From: Discostella pseudostelligera
Lineage: Eukaryota > Bacillariophyta > Thalassiosirophyceae > Thalassiosirales > Thalassiosiraceae
Reading direction: 5' to 3'
Assembly (NCBI GenBank): GCA_036940085.1
Contig: JALLBK010000657.1
Span: forward strand, 1-15,855
DNA: 15,855 nucleotides
The translations under genes were made by a program, and so were the position numbers. Shown here one piece after another: positions 1-8,119 of the stretch. The notes under the pieces are model-generated. The model saw only the letters and a list, made by a program, of their open reading frames with translations. It was not told the DNA's origin and ran no database searches. Every line of letters starts with the position of its first letter. Position 1 is the stretch's first letter.

Positions 1-138
1 CCACGTGGAGTCGGTGCATAAGAAGTTCCACGCGTTCTCCTCTTCCAGCCGCCATGATGCAATAAAATGCCAAGAGCTTCTTTAGGTTGACAATGTTCTT
101 AGTTATTCAGCTATCCATCGATTATTTATTTGCACTTT
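1..138. other. 3' flank of RPN2, no gene seen
   Basis: Short stretch downstream of the RPN2 stop. It begins with the palindrome CCACGTGG (1-8). On the minus strand an AATAAA lies at 130-125, nine bases past the stop codon; this is a possible but unusually close polyadenylation signal. No coding region is supported. Confidence 0.4.
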
Positions 139-3100
139 CTAGAGTTCTCCAGCTGTAGGCTGCGCTTCCTCCAAAACGGCAGTATCTGGATGATCCGGAT
201 GTCCCGGAGGTGTCCACTCAAATGGCTCCGGAGGATCAGCCTCATCCTCTTGTGCAGGAGTTTTCACCGCACCCACATCCTCTTCCTCACTCGGTGTCGA
301 ATCCGTAAGCATAATCACTCCACAGGGCTTCTCCTCGGGTCGGATTGGACGGTAGCGCTGGCTCAGATCAAAGACACATACTTCCGCCTGTGCCGTGGTG
401 ATACGGGAAGGGTTGGGAATACGGAAGGAGGTTGGTTCTGGCTCGCGCTTCTTCTTTGGTTTGTTCTCCTCGGATGCAGCTGCTGCCTTATTGGCATCTT
501 CACCATCCACGTCCATATGCTCAGATTCCTCCGACGCCTTCACTCCAGTTCCATCTTCCTTCGACTCTTCCTTCTTCTTGTCGACTTCCATGGCCTCGTC
601 CCCACTACCTTCTCCTGACTCTGCCTCCTCTTTCGCACGCTTCCTCGCCATCCGTGCCATATTCTTTGCTGTCGTCGATAGTGCGACAGTCTCCACGCGC
701 TTCTTCTTCTCCTCCTTTTTCTCTTCCAATTTCTTAGGATGGGCGAACGTACTGGGTTTACCATGGCATACAATCTCGAACTTCTTCGGGTACTTGAAGT
801 TTTTGTTGAGGCCAATGGTGACCGTGGGCGTGACAGCGAGACTTAGCATGTGCATGAGTGGGTACCAATGCCAATGTTGGAGCCACAATACGAGGCCAGC
901 GGCGCTCGTCATTTTCGTGAAGCCATTACGAGAGCCAAGGGACAAGGCACAGTTCCGACCTCCGACATCGATAAGGCCCGTGGAGAGAATAGCACCCATT
1001 TTCGTCAATGTAGTTTGATGCTTGTCGCTTATGAGCGTCGCCAACTTTTCACGGAACGTCTTGATCTTGCGATGGTTGCAAGTATCGCTCTGCTGCATGT
1101 AGATCATCGCCGTACCCAATAGTGCACCCTGCCTCACATGATCAGCCATATCTGTTAGCATAGGTTCCAACAGAGCCACACTCTCGGAATCTCCCGTTCC
1201 TGCCATGGCAATACCCACGGCCATGCAGCTTGCGTATCTAACGTGAGGATTGAAACTCTCCAACAACAGTCGGACTAATTCTGGCACGCGCTTCGGAGTC
1301 TTGTGCAACACCAACGCCAGCCCGATAACACTTGCCATTCGAACGTCATCACTAACATCACTTACTGCCGTATGAAGCAAAATTCGTATGGCCTTGTTCG
1401 ACCCAGTGCCACAGTACGCTAGCGCAAGGCCGTACATGGCACCATAGCGAATGATGGGATCGCGATCCGACCTCATCTCTTCGATGGTAGCATCTGCATT
1501 CTCCTCCTGCCCATAGTTGACAAGAGCTAGACACATGGCAATACCACGAATAATCTTCTCATGATGCGTCTCTCGAGAATAATTGCGTAGTTCGGCAATG
1601 ATTTCGGCAAGTTCGGCATTGGCCGAAGACGAGGAGGACGCATTCCCCGCACCACTCCCCACAAGGACCATTCCCATGGCAATGCTCGCGGCCTCGCCAG
1701 CCACGGCCGAATCCGTGTACAGTAGTTCCTTCAATTCATTAACAATTTCCAAATCGCCAGATCCAAAGCTTGTCAATCCAACTCCCAACGCGGCTCCATG
1801 CGAGATAACATCATTGGCATGAGAATTTCGCAAATGATTACGAATGAACTGACTAGCCTCCAATCTTTTGGAGGTGGAAGAACCGGCATGACTTCCATGA
1901 ATGAGTCCTAAAGCGTAGAGGGATCCGCCCTCGGCGTATCCCCCCGCGGTACTCACTGTGGGGTGAACAGCGTTGGGATCATCGGCGGGGGCCGAGGGGG
2001 GTAGGTAGGGTTCGAGTAATGTCATGGCCTCGGTGGTGTGGCCGGCGTGGATGACCCCCATGGATGCGGTGGCGGAAAACTTGGCCCTGAATATGTCCAG
2101 TAAAGATCAGTCCGAAGAGTGGAAGCAACAAAATGAACAGTAAGAACTGTCATCACCTGATCGAAGCTAGGACAAATCGACAAATTTCACACTCACCAAT
2201 TGCTAGCCTTCTTCATCCAATCCAAATTGTCCCGCAGAAAATCATCATTGGTCGTACCCGCATTCAAATACCCATGTGCCGTCACCGCACAATTATGCAA
2301 TACCGAATTTCGAACCATGGTCCGTTCATCGAGTGCCTTCTTCAAATTCGACATGATGAGTGTATCGGCATTGGAATTCTTGTACAGGAATGACAAGGAC
2401 AGTTCCGATGTGAATCCACCGGTTAGGATACGATGGGCATTGGTAAAGTGTGTCCATGTGGCTTCGGAACGGATGATCTTGGTGGATTCCATAACCTCGA
2501 CACCAAATTCATTGGCATTGGCGGGAGGGGGGGTGGCATTCCCATCGGCATCGACTTCGACATTGTCACTACTTCCCCCGGCCCCAGATGAGCCCATGAC
2601 AATGACATCTGCAGCAGTATCGGCGTCAGCAGCAGCATTGGCACCCGATGAATCCTCCTCCCGTTTTGGTAAACAAGATGCCACCTTGGTCACAAATACC
2701 TGATCACCAGTGTCAATAATATCAAAGCATAGTTGCAATCCGAGCAATGCCGAATCATCATTGCTATCTTCCTCCTCTCCCTCCTTTCGACTGCTACCAT
2801 CAGCATCATCAATCAACTGCCGAATAATGGTACCCACCGAGGTAGCATCCCCCAACAACTGATGACACAATACCAACGCACATGCCGCATTTCGTTTGGC
2901 AACCGACGAGGACGATGCAATATCACTACTACTATTGGTGGGATCACAAAACACCTCATTCAACGAGTTGGCAATCAATCGTAACACTTTGGTCCGAAAG
3001 ACCTTGGAGGGGATTAAATCATGTGCACTGAGCAATGCATGCTTCAGTGTCTCGACTACCGAATTGACATCGTTTCCCCTGCCACTAGTAGAGGAAGAGA

Positions 3101-3812
3101 GCTTCTCCAATATTTCTTGAACCTTGTCACATTCCCGTGCCTCAAATGCCACGCCTAATGCATGCCCGTAGGTTCCGTCAATGTAACATCGTTGGAACAT
3201 TAATTGGACTACATTTTGAAGTTTGGACATGTCCAGCTCCTCTTCTTCCACCTCTTCCTCCCCACCACCACCACCACCACCGCCCCGTTGTTTGCCCCTC
3301 GACTTTTTCACAGTGGCAGCAACATCGTCGTCATCATCTTCAACCCCATCAAACATCTTCTGCTTCCGCATAATATACTCTCCAATGGCGGCATTGACCA
3401 ATTGCTCAACATACGGTCCATCCATTTCACTTGGAGCCAAAACATTGAAATGAACGTCGCCACTTTCCAATGCAAGGCGAAGGGCTTGACGAGGCTCCTC
3501 CAGGTGGAAGAAGACACGGGATGCTAGTGCTGCGGCGGTACGACGTGTGGGTTCATCGTAGGTGACGCTATCGTCCATGGCGACGTCGTCTTTACCAGCC
3601 CCACTCTCGGCAATGGCCTCCAGCTCAGGTAGGGCCTCGGCAATTTCATGCCATTGGGTATTTACGACAATTAACAATTTAGATAGAGCATGTTGAACTA
3701 ATGTTGGGTCTGGTTCGGAGAGGAGAGCGAGGAGACCGGAGGCTGTGGCGATGGGGGTGGACTGATGGAGTGAGGATGCGTCGCCAACGAGGGGCATGGC
3801 GATGGAGGTCAT
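139..3812 (-). CDS. RPN2: 26S proteasome regulatory subunit RPN2 (PSMD1 family), two exons
   Basis: Scaffold subunit of the 19S base of the 26S proteasome; it contacts the ATPase ring and docks the ubiquitin receptor RPN13. Exon 1 is 3812-2197 and exon 2 is 2086-139; joined they give 1188 codons (1187 residues), against about 950 in yeast and human. The N-terminal part (SGLLALLSEPDPTLVQHALS) and the proteasome/cyclosome repeats (HEKIIRGIAMCLALVNYGQ, SDVSDDVRMASVIGLALVL, NPHVRYASCMAVGIAMAGTG) match the family closely, as does GLNKNFKYPK before the C-terminal domain. The extra length lies in an Asp/Gly/Glu-rich insert (residues about 155-195, with eight glycines in a row), an acidic Ser/Ala-rich insert (about 390-440) and a charged Lys/Glu segment near the C-terminus. 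The RPN13-docking motif PPEPFEW is present at residues 1157-1163 but is followed by 24 more residues. The start at 3812 is the first ATG of the open frame. The gene is divergent from the tRNA ligase gene. Confidence 0.97.
2087..2196 (-). other. RPN2: Intron of RPN2 (110 bases)
   Basis: On the minus strand the donor is GTGAGTG at 2196 and the acceptor is TATTCAG ending at 2087. Splicing joins the codon TG/G (Trp) and restores the conserved reading ASNW-AKFSATASMGVIHAGH, which matches the [20 protein letters not shown] stretch of animal RPN2. Without splicing, exon 1 stops at 2195-2193. The match across the junction makes the boundaries secure. Confidence 0.95.
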
Positions 3813-4358
3813 GATGATGATGGTTTAACTCAGAATTGACTGTTTCAAATTGGGTGATGAATTGATTTGGGGTGGCTATCTCTCTTCAATAACGAGTGGA
3901 GCACACCTTAGTTTCTACTGGTCCAATATTATGGTACTTGAATGGAGGGAGATGATGTTCGTGTTATGGCAGTAGTAGTAGGGCGACGTCGTTGCGGCGG
4001 CCGCCATTGTCGTCGTCGTCTTCTTCTGCGGCATTCGATTCCAGTCGAAGGGAGCGAGTCTGTCTGCCGTCCGGACGGATATTTTCGCTGGATTTCTTCT
4101 GTCTGGCGTCAGAAAGGAGGATCTTTCGTCTGTCTGGCGTGAGATCTCGAGGTCAGTGGACCTATGGTCTGTCTGGCGTCGGAGCTTGGATCTTTGGTCT
4201 GTCTGGTGTCCGGAATCGTCGCATCTTTGGTCTGTCTGGCGTCGGGGGGGGCACGTCTGCCATCCGCGAGCGACACCAGACACCATGACGGTCGATATCT
4301 CTCTCGCTGAGACTGAGAGCTTCGCAACACGTGCTGAACAAATAATCACTGATCGAAG
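3813..4358. promoter_or_regulatory. Shared divergent promoter of RPN2 and tRNA ligase
   Basis: 546 bases separate the two divergent start codons, so both transcripts must start here. Visible elements are a CCAAT box at 3923-3927, an ATTGG (inverted CCAAT) at 3849-3853, the repeat array at 4058-4284, the perfect palindrome CCGTCCGGACGG at 4067-4078 and a CACGTG at 4328-4333. Several reading frames happen to be open across it on both strands, but none has a recognisable product and the repeat spacing does not keep frame, so it is treated as non-coding. No clear TATA box was recognised. Confidence 0.8.
4058..4284 (+). repeat. Array of six direct copies plus one inverted copy of GTCTGTCTGGCGTC
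   Basis: Copies start at 4058 (GTCTGTCTGCCGTC), 4097 (TTCTGTCTGGCGTC), 4128 (GTCTGTCTGGCGTG), 4167 (GTCTGTCTGGCGTC), 4197 (GTCTGTCTGGTGTC) and 4230 (GTCTGTCTGGCGTC). An inverted copy, GACACCAGACACC, lies at 4272-4284. Spacings are 39, 31, 39, 30 and 33 bases, about three to four helical turns. Copies 3, 5 and 6 share a longer left flank (ATCTTTSG), so they look like duplicates of one unit of roughly 30 bases whose core has stayed nearly unchanged. The core is better conserved than the spacers, which suits a protein-binding site better than a plain minisatellite. Function unknown. Confidence 0.85.
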
Positions 4359-4362
4359 ATGA
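4285..4362 (+). CDS. Possible upstream ORF of tRNA ligase, 25 codons
   Basis: An ATG at 4285, in a good context (ACC before it), opens 25 codons (MTVDISLAETESF...) that end in a TGA at 4360-4362. That stop overlaps the ligase start codon as ATGA. If the ligase mRNA starts upstream of 4285, scanning ribosomes would meet this ORF first and would end on the ligase start, which would allow termination-reinitiation control. The transcript start is unknown, so this is only a candidate and the peptide has no recognised family. Confidence 0.3.
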   Translation: MTVDISLAETESFATRAEQIITDRR

Positions 4363-7300
4363 GCACCAATACTCCTAACAAACTGTGCAAATCCTCACCA
4401 CCCCCCATCTCCCACCTCAAACTCGAGGCAATCTTCCATCCCAAATTCGAGAATGAAACACCTGACTCTGAAATCCGAACCAAGATGCTCGATAAAGTTG
4501 CTACACACTCTGGCTATCTCGAAGTATCACTCAAACATTCTGGATCACTATTGTTGTGGAGTGGACGACAATGTTACTTTAGTAAAAATTCTACTGATAA
4601 TAAATTCACCAAGGTGGGAGAAGTGTTGTTGATGCAACATTTTGCTAGATTCTATGGGGTCAATGATGACAATGATACCACTACCACCAACTCCACTACT
4701 ACTTCGTCTAGTAGTAATTGGAAAGAGGCGTTTGAGCGATGCAGTGAATACGTGTACAATAATCGGCTCACATGTTCCTTTGAGGTGGTGACCTCCATCC
4801 TTGGACATCATGGGGATATACCTAAACGAGATTATCTCATTTTAATTGCCGTAGCTGATCGTGGGTGGACTAATGGAGACAATAATGGCGGCCATGGAGG
4901 TGTTGGAATTGGAAGATTTTTTTCCACCAATGAATTAGTCAAATTTGCACATCAATTTCGATTGCCACATAATGACATATGGATATTCTCCTCGAGAGCA
5001 TCTTGTGAATTATTGTTCGACGCATATGATGAGTTGAGAGAGGTGGGAACGGCCACGACCGTGGTTGTTAGATTAGATGGCATCATTACCAAAGACAGTG
5101 ACGAAGGTGAAGTTGGAGGTGAAATGTTGACGTGCACTACCAAGTTTACATCGTTGTATCCACACATAATGTACCAGGGTGATATTTTGGAGGGTGTCGT
5201 TATTCGATTTGTTCCGTATCCTAGCTGTACTACGGACGAAGGAAGCGATGCCCTATGTGACTGGAAGAATATGCTGGAGGAAATGAAGAAGATAGGTTTG
5301 GCATCTTACGAGTTGTTCCAGTTGATGTCGCTTGCCCACGAGAAGATGGACGATGCGCAACCACCGACAACAACACCAGTAGACAATATTGCGAGTGACT
5401 ACATTCAGCACGTGAATCTTCGAGCTTTGGCTGAATTGGATGACTTCGAGGATCAAATCGACAATGTGCTCCAGGCATTCCATGGGCCACGTCGTAGACG
5501 AATTCAATCCAAGAACAATGTCTGTGAACAAGATTCCGACGGATCAAAGGATATGAAATCTATTGATGTTGTGAACGTGGCAAAAGAGATTTTGTCCGAT
5601 ACAAGTCGTCGGTACGATTCTGAGACGTTGCACATCGCCCGTCTCATTCAAACACTCGATGAGCTCAAGATACATGTCGCATACAAAACCGTTATGGAGC
5701 ATACAACGTTGGCAGATACGTCAACTACTACTGAGAGATGTCTGTGCATTTTGCATGTTCAGCATGACTCATCCTTTGCCCGGTATAATGCATTTTTGAA
5801 GAAGGAAGGGAATGGTGGTATGCTGCTCTTCCGGGGCTTTAGTATCGAGATTGTACCGTCTACAGCGGATCAATACACTCGTGTCGAAAACAGCTGCGAT
5901 GTTATGGACACGGATGTGGATCCACCGATGTGCACTATGAATTCTAATCCGAATGATGAGAAACTCATGCTCAAAATGAAGTTCTTGCCGTACATGGTTC
6001 GAACCTTCATCTGCCGCAATGGTCTTGGCATACTTCAAAGTTCTGGCATTGGTGCTTTTGAAAACTATGCCCTCAGCCAACTACGAAGTTGGAAAGTGTC
6101 GGATATGTCCGTGAGGAAGTGGATGCCGTTCTTCCAGAGTTGGGCTAGGTATTGTTCGTCATCTCCAATTGCAGTCCAATCTGGCAGTTATTTACGTTAT
6201 TTCAATGCGTTTGTTGAGCTGTACACAAGTGGCCAGTTCCAATCCACTCCTGAAAGCCTATCATTATTGAGTGGTGTGATAATTATAGTCGGGCCTTCGA
6301 AATATGATCTTAGCTCACTTTCCAAGGGAATATCGCAAGTGCTTCGATGCTCGAAGGAAATTGTACACGACATTAAGAAACTTACTGACAAAGATTGTTT
6401 CATATCGAAACGGGGTGGATTGATTTGTACGGCCCAAATTGAGAATGGCGTTGGAAGTACGTGTAAGTTGGTGAAACAGAATGATGAAAAGATATTCTTC
6501 TTCATAATGGCCCAAGGCGATGAGGACACTTCAGCTGGAGACGATGTGTATTCCCGCAAGATCATGGGCATGACGAAGACATGGAGGAAGTTACCGTGTA
6601 ACATGATGTTCGACCTTCCGTTAGGCAATGTGGATCTCTCCGAAGTAGACGCTGTAGTTGAGTACTTGCGCACCAATGAAACGGCAATGGCGATGCTGGA
6701 AAAGTTGAAAGAATGTTCGAAAAGCAATCAACTTGATGAGAGGCCGGGGCTCATAGTTTTCTTTCCATTAATACCGGGTTCAGGAAAATCGTCCTTGTGT
6801 GAAAATATTACTGCTGACCTTGCCGAAAGGAATGGTAGACGGATAATCCTGATGGAGAGTGATAAAGTGAAGAATCAAGGAAAAGGCAAATTTTACAACG
6901 TTGTCACCAAGGAGATTCTGTCTCAGTCATCGTCAGTAGCTATTTTGGACAAGAACGTACCTCTCAACTCATTCTCCTCTGTAAATGCTTTATGCTTCGA
7001 GAGTAAATCCATCGCTTTGTCCGTTCTTCCTATCGGCCTGGTAGACACTCATGTTGGCCACAATGCATCGTCGCACGTGTACCCTTTTCCTCTCCATTAC
7101 TTGGCGGCGTGCATGTATCATGTTTTGCGCAGAGAGTCCTCTACCCACATTGGCAACCTTGATGCAGGATTGAAGGATGCATGCATGATAGTGGTGAAGT
7201 TTTATTGCTTTTACCGCAACATGTCTGTTGAAGTATTGAAAGAAAAGCTTCGAAATGTGGGCTATCAAGGTCGTGTAATGGAAATTCCATTCTTCAACGA

Positions 7301-8090
7301 AATCTCGCTGCCAGATCTTCCGCATGATCTCAAGGAGGCGCTGGAACTCGCCATCGGCCTTCAAACGAATATTGACTTAAAAATTAGTAATGCTGCCGAC
7401 AACGACAAGGGGTTGGCTGAAATGGAAGAGAAGCTTCGAGCATCCATATGGAATAATTGTGAATTCATCGGTAACCTAACAACTTCTTTGGAGTCATCGA
7501 GAGAGTTCTTCATCAATGAGCTGACAGCAGAGATTGATCGCCTTCCAGACACAACTGAACAGACTCTCACGGCGAAGAATCCCCCGGCAAGATCGATAAA
7601 AGTAGTGTCGTTGGATCTGGAGTTTTCTGAGGTGCACGCGGTAATTGAGAAGATGAAAGACACCTTTCCAGCAGTTCGTCGATACTTCACCCAACGCGAG
7701 GAACACAAAAACAATGATGAAAACGATAACAGCCAAAATCGATATATCACTTCTGTGCATGTCACCTTCGCACATGCTTCCCAAATGCCGCAAGCCACCA
7801 TGTTGTCATCATTTGAACACATCGTTGGCGTCAGACTTCAAATAAATGCGACAGCATTGTTGTTCAGCGAAAAGATAGCAGCCATCGAAGTGGAAATTCC
7901 AGTCGATACTGCCACTCCTAGACCGAAGAATCCTTTCCCACATATAACGATATGGTGCTCAGAAAATTCTGAGGCTTACGAATCGAATGATTTGCCAGAA
8001 ATGGTGGAGAACGATCTAGCAGTGAGAGTTGTCCTCGAGCAACCTATTCTATTGGAGGGTGTATTCAGGTTCTGGTACGATGACGCGTAA
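4359..8090 (+). CDS. RNL: Trifunctional plant-type tRNA ligase (ligase, 5'-kinase, 2',3'-cyclic phosphodiesterase)
   Basis: Seals tRNA exon halves after intron removal: the cyclic phosphate is opened to a 2'-phosphate, the 5'-OH is phosphorylated and the ends are joined through an adenylated lysine. A single exon of 1243 residues, against about 1100 in Arabidopsis RNL. The ligase domain has motif I SLKHSGSL with nucleotidyl lysine K59, preceded by HPKFENETPDSEIR; motif IV is EGVVIR (278-283) and motif V is LMLKMKFL (around 539-542), all close to the plant protein. The kinase domain has the P-loop PGSGKSS (806-812, K810), D835 in MESD and LDKNVP. The phosphodiesterase domain has both HxT motifs, HVT (H1134) and HIT in PHITIW (H1195). 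All three active centres look intact. The N-terminal leader before the lysine is about 90 residues shorter than in Arabidopsis; extra length lies in linkers. ATG 4359 is the first start before conserved sequence. In yeast and plants this enzyme also joins stress-response mRNAs (HAC1, bZIP60). Confidence 0.96.
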   Translation: MSTNTPNKLCKSSPPPISHLKLEAIFHPKFENETPDSEIRTKMLDKVATHSGYLEVSLKHSGSLLLWSGRQCYFSKNSTDNKFTKVGEVLLMQHFARFYGVNDDNDTTTTNSTTTSSSSNWKEAFERCSEYVYNNRLTCSFEVVTSILGHHGDIPKRDYLILIAVADRGWTNGDNNGGHGGVGIGRFFSTNELVKFAHQFRLPHNDIWIFSSRASCELLFDAYDELREVGTATTVVVRLDGIITKDSDEGEVGGEMLTCTTKFTSLYPHIMYQGDILEGVVIRFVPYPSCTTDEGSDALCDWKNMLEEMKKIGLASYELFQLMSLAHEKMDDAQPPTTTPVDNIASDYIQHVNLRALAELDDFEDQIDNVLQAFHGPRRRRIQSKNNVCEQDSDGSKDMKSIDVVNVAKEILSDTSRRYDSETLHIARLIQTLDELKIHVAYKTVMEHTTLADTSTTTERCLCILHVQHDSSFARYNAFLKKEGNGGMLLFRGFSIEIVPSTADQYTRVENSCDVMDTDVDPPMCTMNSNPNDEKLMLKMKFLPYMVRTFICRNGLGILQSSGIGAFENYALSQLRSWKVSDMSVRKWMPFFQSWARYCSSSPIAVQSGSYLRYFNAFVELYTSGQFQSTPESLSLLSGVIIIVGPSKYDLSSLSKGISQVLRCSKEIVHDIKKLTDKDCFISKRGGLICTAQIENGVGSTCKLVKQNDEKIFFFIMAQGDEDTSAGDDVYSRKIMGMTKTWRKLPCNMMFDLPLGNVDLSEVDAVVEYLRTNETAMAMLEKLKECSKSNQLDERPGLIVFFPLIPGSGKSSLCENITADLAERNGRRIILMESDKVKNQGKGKFYNVVTKEILSQSSSVAILDKNVPLNSFSSVNALCFESKSIALSVLPIGLVDTHVGHNASSHVYPFPLHYLAACMYHVLRRESSTHIGNLDAGLKDACMIVVKFYCFYRNMSVEVLKEKLRNVGYQGRVMEIPFFNEISLPDLPHDLKEALELAIGLQTNIDLKISNAADNDKGLAEMEEKLRASIWNNCEFIGNLTTSLESSREFFINELTAEIDRLPDTTEQTLTAKNPPARSIKVVSLDLEFSEVHAVIEKMKDTFPAVRRYFTQREEHKNNDENDNSQNRYITSVHVTFAHASQMPQATMLSSFEHIVGVRLQINATALLFSEKIAAIEVEIPVDTATPRPKNPFPHITIWCSENSEAYESNDLPEMVENDLAVRVVLEQPILLEGVFRFWYDDA

Positions 8091-8119
8091 CGGAAACACA
8101 GCAATACATACATGCCAAG
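8091..8119. other. 29-base gap between convergent stop codons
   Basis: Only 29 bases lie between the TAA of the tRNA ligase gene and the TGA of the inositol kinase gene. The 3' untranslated regions must therefore run into the opposing gene unless they are almost absent, and the two mRNAs are expected to be complementary at their ends. Confidence 0.85.

Noticed and set aside
395..1018. Long plus-strand ORFs opposite RPN2
   Set aside because: They mirror the conserved RPN2 coding strand; the Ser/Phe-rich text comes from antisense Lys/Glu codons.
4058..4243. Array considered as a CRISPR-like or tRNA-like cluster
   Set aside because: Cores are only 13-14 bases with unequal, partly related spacers in a eukaryotic promoter, and there are no tRNA features or cas genes.
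3915..4349. Open frames on both strands across the promoter array, with repeated peptides such as DARQTKD (minus) and FGLSGV (plus)
   Set aside because: The open frames result from the DNA repeat. One spacing (31 bases) breaks the frame between copies, several frames are open at once, and no family is recognised, so a repeat-peptide gene is not supported.
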